The position numbers were made by a program, and so were the translations under genes. The notes below the pieces were generated by a model. The model was not told the origin of the DNA. It saw nothing but the letters and a program-made list of their open reading frames with translations, and made no database searches. A stretch of 64,000 bases of DNA from Catenulispora sp. MAP5-51 (GTDB taxonomy: Bacteria; Actinomycetota; Actinomycetes; Streptomycetales; Catenulisporaceae). Shown here one piece after another: positions 62,068-64,000 of the stretch. Where the stretch lies: positions 1 through 64,000 of the forward strand of contig NZ_JBGCCH010000039.1 in assembly GCF_041261205.1 (NCBI RefSeq). Reading direction: 5' to 3'. Position 1 is the stretch's first letter; each line of letters starts with the position of its first letter.

Positions 62068-64000
62068 TCAGGACAACTCGTCATCGCTGTCGTGGGTGAG
62101 GTCCGGTGTCGCCAGACGTTCCCGGAGCCTGACCGCCTCCTGGCCGGCCATCTGGTCGCAGATGAACAGTGCCTCCTCATACAGCGAGCGGGCCTCGGCT
62201 GTCTTTCCCATGGCCTTGCGTACCGAGGCCAGTCCGCACAGAGCCTCGGTCTGGCCGTGGAGGTCGTTGCTGTACCGGCCGAGCTCGAGGTACTGGCGGT
62301 AGGCCCGATCGGCCTCTTCGTACTGGCCCAGGGCGATGTTCGTGAACCCGATGTTGCCCATGACCAGCCCCAGGCTGATCTCGTCGCCAGGGGCCCGGTA
62401 CAGCTCCACGGCTTCGAGCAGTCGGGCCCGAGCCTCGGCCGGCCGTTTCAGAATCAACAGGCAACTGCTCGAATTCTGCATGGCGGTCCGCTCGACGTGC
62501 ACGTCCCCGAGGCCGCGTCCGATCTCGACCGCGCGGTCGGCCGCGGCCAGGCCCAGTTCGGCCCGGCCGGATCTGGAGTATATGGCGACGAGATTGGACA
62601 GGACACTGGCCTCGGTTCGCTGTTCCCCGAGCTTGCGCGCCAGGCCGAGGGCCTCTTCCAGGTAGGATTCGGCCGCGTCCAGCTCGCCCAGCCGCTCGGA
62701 CGATATGCCGAGACCGCTCAACAGTTTCATCTGCGCCGCCGTGTCCCCGGTGCGCTGAGCGCAGTCCAGGCCGCGAAGGTGCAGTCGTTCCCACTCGCGC
62801 CAGTTCGCGCTGACGCCCAGGAACGTCGACACTGTGAGCGGCAACCGCCAGCCCAGGACCGCTGTGTCACTCGCGACGGCGAGATCTGTAACCGCCACCA
62901 GGTTCGCCAGTTCTCGCTCGCACCAGGCGGCCGCCGCGGCAGGGGAGTCGAAGTCGAGAGCCGCCAAGCGTGGAACGTCGCCCCGGTATTCGGGCAGGGA
63001 CCGGCCGGGCTTCATCGTCCGCCCGGCCGCGTCCATGGTCGTCATGTACCACGTCATGAGCTGTCGCAGGGCATTGTCGTGCTCGCCGCCGGACAGGTCG
63101 TCGCCCGCCCGCTCGGCCGCGTAGGCGCGGAGCAGGTCATGGAACTCGAAACGGTCGGCCACACGCTGTTCCAGCAGATGCTCGTCGAGGAGCCGTTCCA
63201 GCGTCGATGCGGCCTCGGCCACGGAGAGTTCGGCCATGGCGGCCGCGGTGTGGGCGCAGAAGTCGGGGCCCGGGTTCAGCCCCAGGATGCCGAAGAGCCG
63301 CCTTTCGGGCGGGTCCAGGCCCTGGACGGAGAGGTCGAAGGCAGCTCGCGGACCACGCCGTGTCTGGCCGAGCGCCGCCGTACCCCCGGCACGGAGCCTG
63401 GTCTCCAGGTGAGCCAGCGTCCAGGTCGGCCGAGACCGCAACCGGGACGCGGCCAGCGCCACCGCGAGGGGCAGCCGACCGCAGGCCTCGACGATCGCGG
63501 CAGCGGCCGCCGGCTCGGCGTCGACGCGGTCGGCCCCGGCGACGCGTCGCAGCAGGGCGATCCCCTCGGCGACGGTGAACACGTCCAACACGTGGAGGTC
63601 GGCGTGTTCCAGACCGATGAGGGAGCGCCGAGAGGTGACCAACACCAGACACGTCGGCGAGGCCGGTGTCAGGGGACGGATCTGGTCTTCGTCGGCGGCA
63701 TTGTCGAGCACGATGATCGCGTGCTGTCCGTGGATCCGGTCCCGGAACATCGTCGCGCGCTCGTTCCGTCCGGCCGGGATCTGTTGTGCGGGGACGCCCA
63801 GAGCGCGCAAGAACGTGTCCAGGACCTCCGACGGATCGGCGGGCCCCTGCTCGGCGTCGAAGCCACGGAGATTGACGAAGAGTTGAAGATCCGCGTATCG
63901 GCCCTCCCGCACCAGCGCGTGCGCGACGCGGACCGCCAACTGGGTCTTGCCGACTCCGCCCATTCCCTCGATCGCCGAGATGACGACGGTCGGTACGGCG
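62068..64000 (-). CDS. AfsR-like NB-ARC/TPR regulator, C-terminal part (runs off window end)
   Basis: The frame is open to base 64000; the 5' part lies outside. Visible: P-loop 'GMGGVGKTQLAVRVAHALVR', Walker B-like 'QHAIIVLDNAADEDQIRPL', 'CLVLVTSRRSLIGLEHADLH' (sensor), 'CGRLPLAVALAASRLRSRPT' (GLPL-like) and a winged helix 'FEFHDLLRAYAAERAGDD', so an NB-ARC module. From about 330 residues after the P-loop come five to six TPRs (AAESYLEEALGLARKLGEQR and similar). SARP regulators of the AfsR/DnrI type have this order after an N-terminal BTAD/OmpR part, expected beyond the window. Probably a transcriptional activator. Confidence 0.85.
   Translation of the reverse strand, partial: AVPTVVISAIEGMGGVGKTQLAVRVAHALVREGRYADLQLFVNLRGFDAEQGPADPSEVLDTFLRALGVPAQQIPAGRNERATMFRDRIHGQHAIIVLDNAADEDQIRPLTPASPTCLVLVTSRRSLIGLEHADLHVLDVFTVAEGIALLRRVAGADRVDAEPAAAAAIVEACGRLPLAVALAASRLRSRPTWTLAHLETRLRAGGTAALGQTRRGPRAAFDLSVQGLDPPERRLFGILGLNPGPDFCAHTAAAMAELSVAEAASTLERLLDEHLLEQRVADRFEFHDLLRAYAAERAGDDLSGGEHDNALRQLMTWYMTTMDAAGRTMKPGRSLPEYRGDVPRLAALDFDSPAAAAAWCERELANLVAVTDLAVASDTAVLGWRLPLTVSTFLGVSANWREWERLHLRGLDCAQRTGDTAAQMKLLSGLGISSERLGELDAAESYLEEALGLARKLGEQRTEASVLSNLVAIYSRSGRAELGLAAADRAVEIGRGLGDVHVERTAMQNSSSCLLILKRPAEARARLLEAVELYRAPGDEISLGLVMGNIGFTNIALGQYEEADRAYRQYLELGRYSNDLHGQTEALCGLASVRKAMGKTAEARSLYEEALFICDQMAGQEAVRLRERLATPDLTHDSDDELS

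Overview
This 64-kb window is high-GC DNA with GTG and TTG starts, many 4-nt stop/start overlaps, an RbpA homologue, AfsR-like and SpoIIE/STAS/HATPase regulators. It therefore comes from an actinomycete (Actinomycetota) with a large, soil-type genome. The genus cannot be fixed from the sequence alone. No rRNA, tRNA, CRISPR array, replication origin or phage module was seen.

Layout. 0-1.1 kb: remnants of three transposase genes (IS110 and IS5 types). 1.1-3.3 kb: a MarR regulator and a 14-TM drug exporter behind a palindromic operator. 3.3-5.3 kb: an ECF sigma factor fused through membrane segments to a secreted glycoside-hydrolase-like domain. 5.4-7.6 kb: a TetR remnant and a head-to-head PhyH dioxygenase/AraC pair. 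7.7-13.1 kb: secreted S33 peptidase, XRE/methionine aminopeptidase pair, glutaminase-STAS and an SDR. 13.2-17.7 kb: ABC exporter divergent from a NarL-type two-component system. 17.7-20.6 kb: two NAD(P)-binding proteins, a hemerythrin-like protein and a MarR regulator that share a TAGTCAGG motif. 20.6-28.9 kb: truncated genes, a SpoIIE phosphatase, an IS5 remnant, an AAA/TPR regulator, a methyltransferase, and an epoxide hydrolase/TetR pair with two perfect palindromic operators. 28.9-32.7 kb: a PaoABC-like molybdenum hydroxylase operon. 32.8-34.9 kb: a broken zwf followed by an intact gnd.

35-42 kb is a stress and gene-expression block: DEAD-box helicase, CspA, RbpA, STAS protein, MFS/LysR pair, HATPase kinase, a 23-residue membrane peptide and Hsp20. 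The helicase and CspA genes carry related long 5' leaders, which looks like a shared cis-acting RNA element. 42.2-50.6 kb: a large GH63-like glucosidase, an XRE regulator, a secreted papain-like protease with a membrane-anchored partner, a secreted propeller-like protein, a HEAT-repeat protein and a truncated lipoprotein-like gene. 50.7-53.3 kb: a four-gene AKR/CMD/DUF2255/SDR operon. 53.4-57.1 kb: lipid-phosphate genes (two PAP2, YihY, diacylglycerol kinase). 57.0-59.2 kb: GlxA-type regulator and quinone oxidoreductase separated by five 18-nt tandem repeats. 59.2-62.0 kb: two proteins sharing an uncharacterised W-Q-F-DP motif, a DUF1345 membrane protein and an Nei-type DNA glycosylase. 62.1-64 kb: an AfsR-like NB-ARC/TPR regulator running off the window end.

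The region has many divergent regulator-target pairs with readable operators. It also has an unusual density of decayed genes: three transposases, TetR, a DUF6879 protein, a membrane protein, zwf, a lipoprotein and an MFS remnant. This is what one expects of an accessory, rearranging chromosomal zone.
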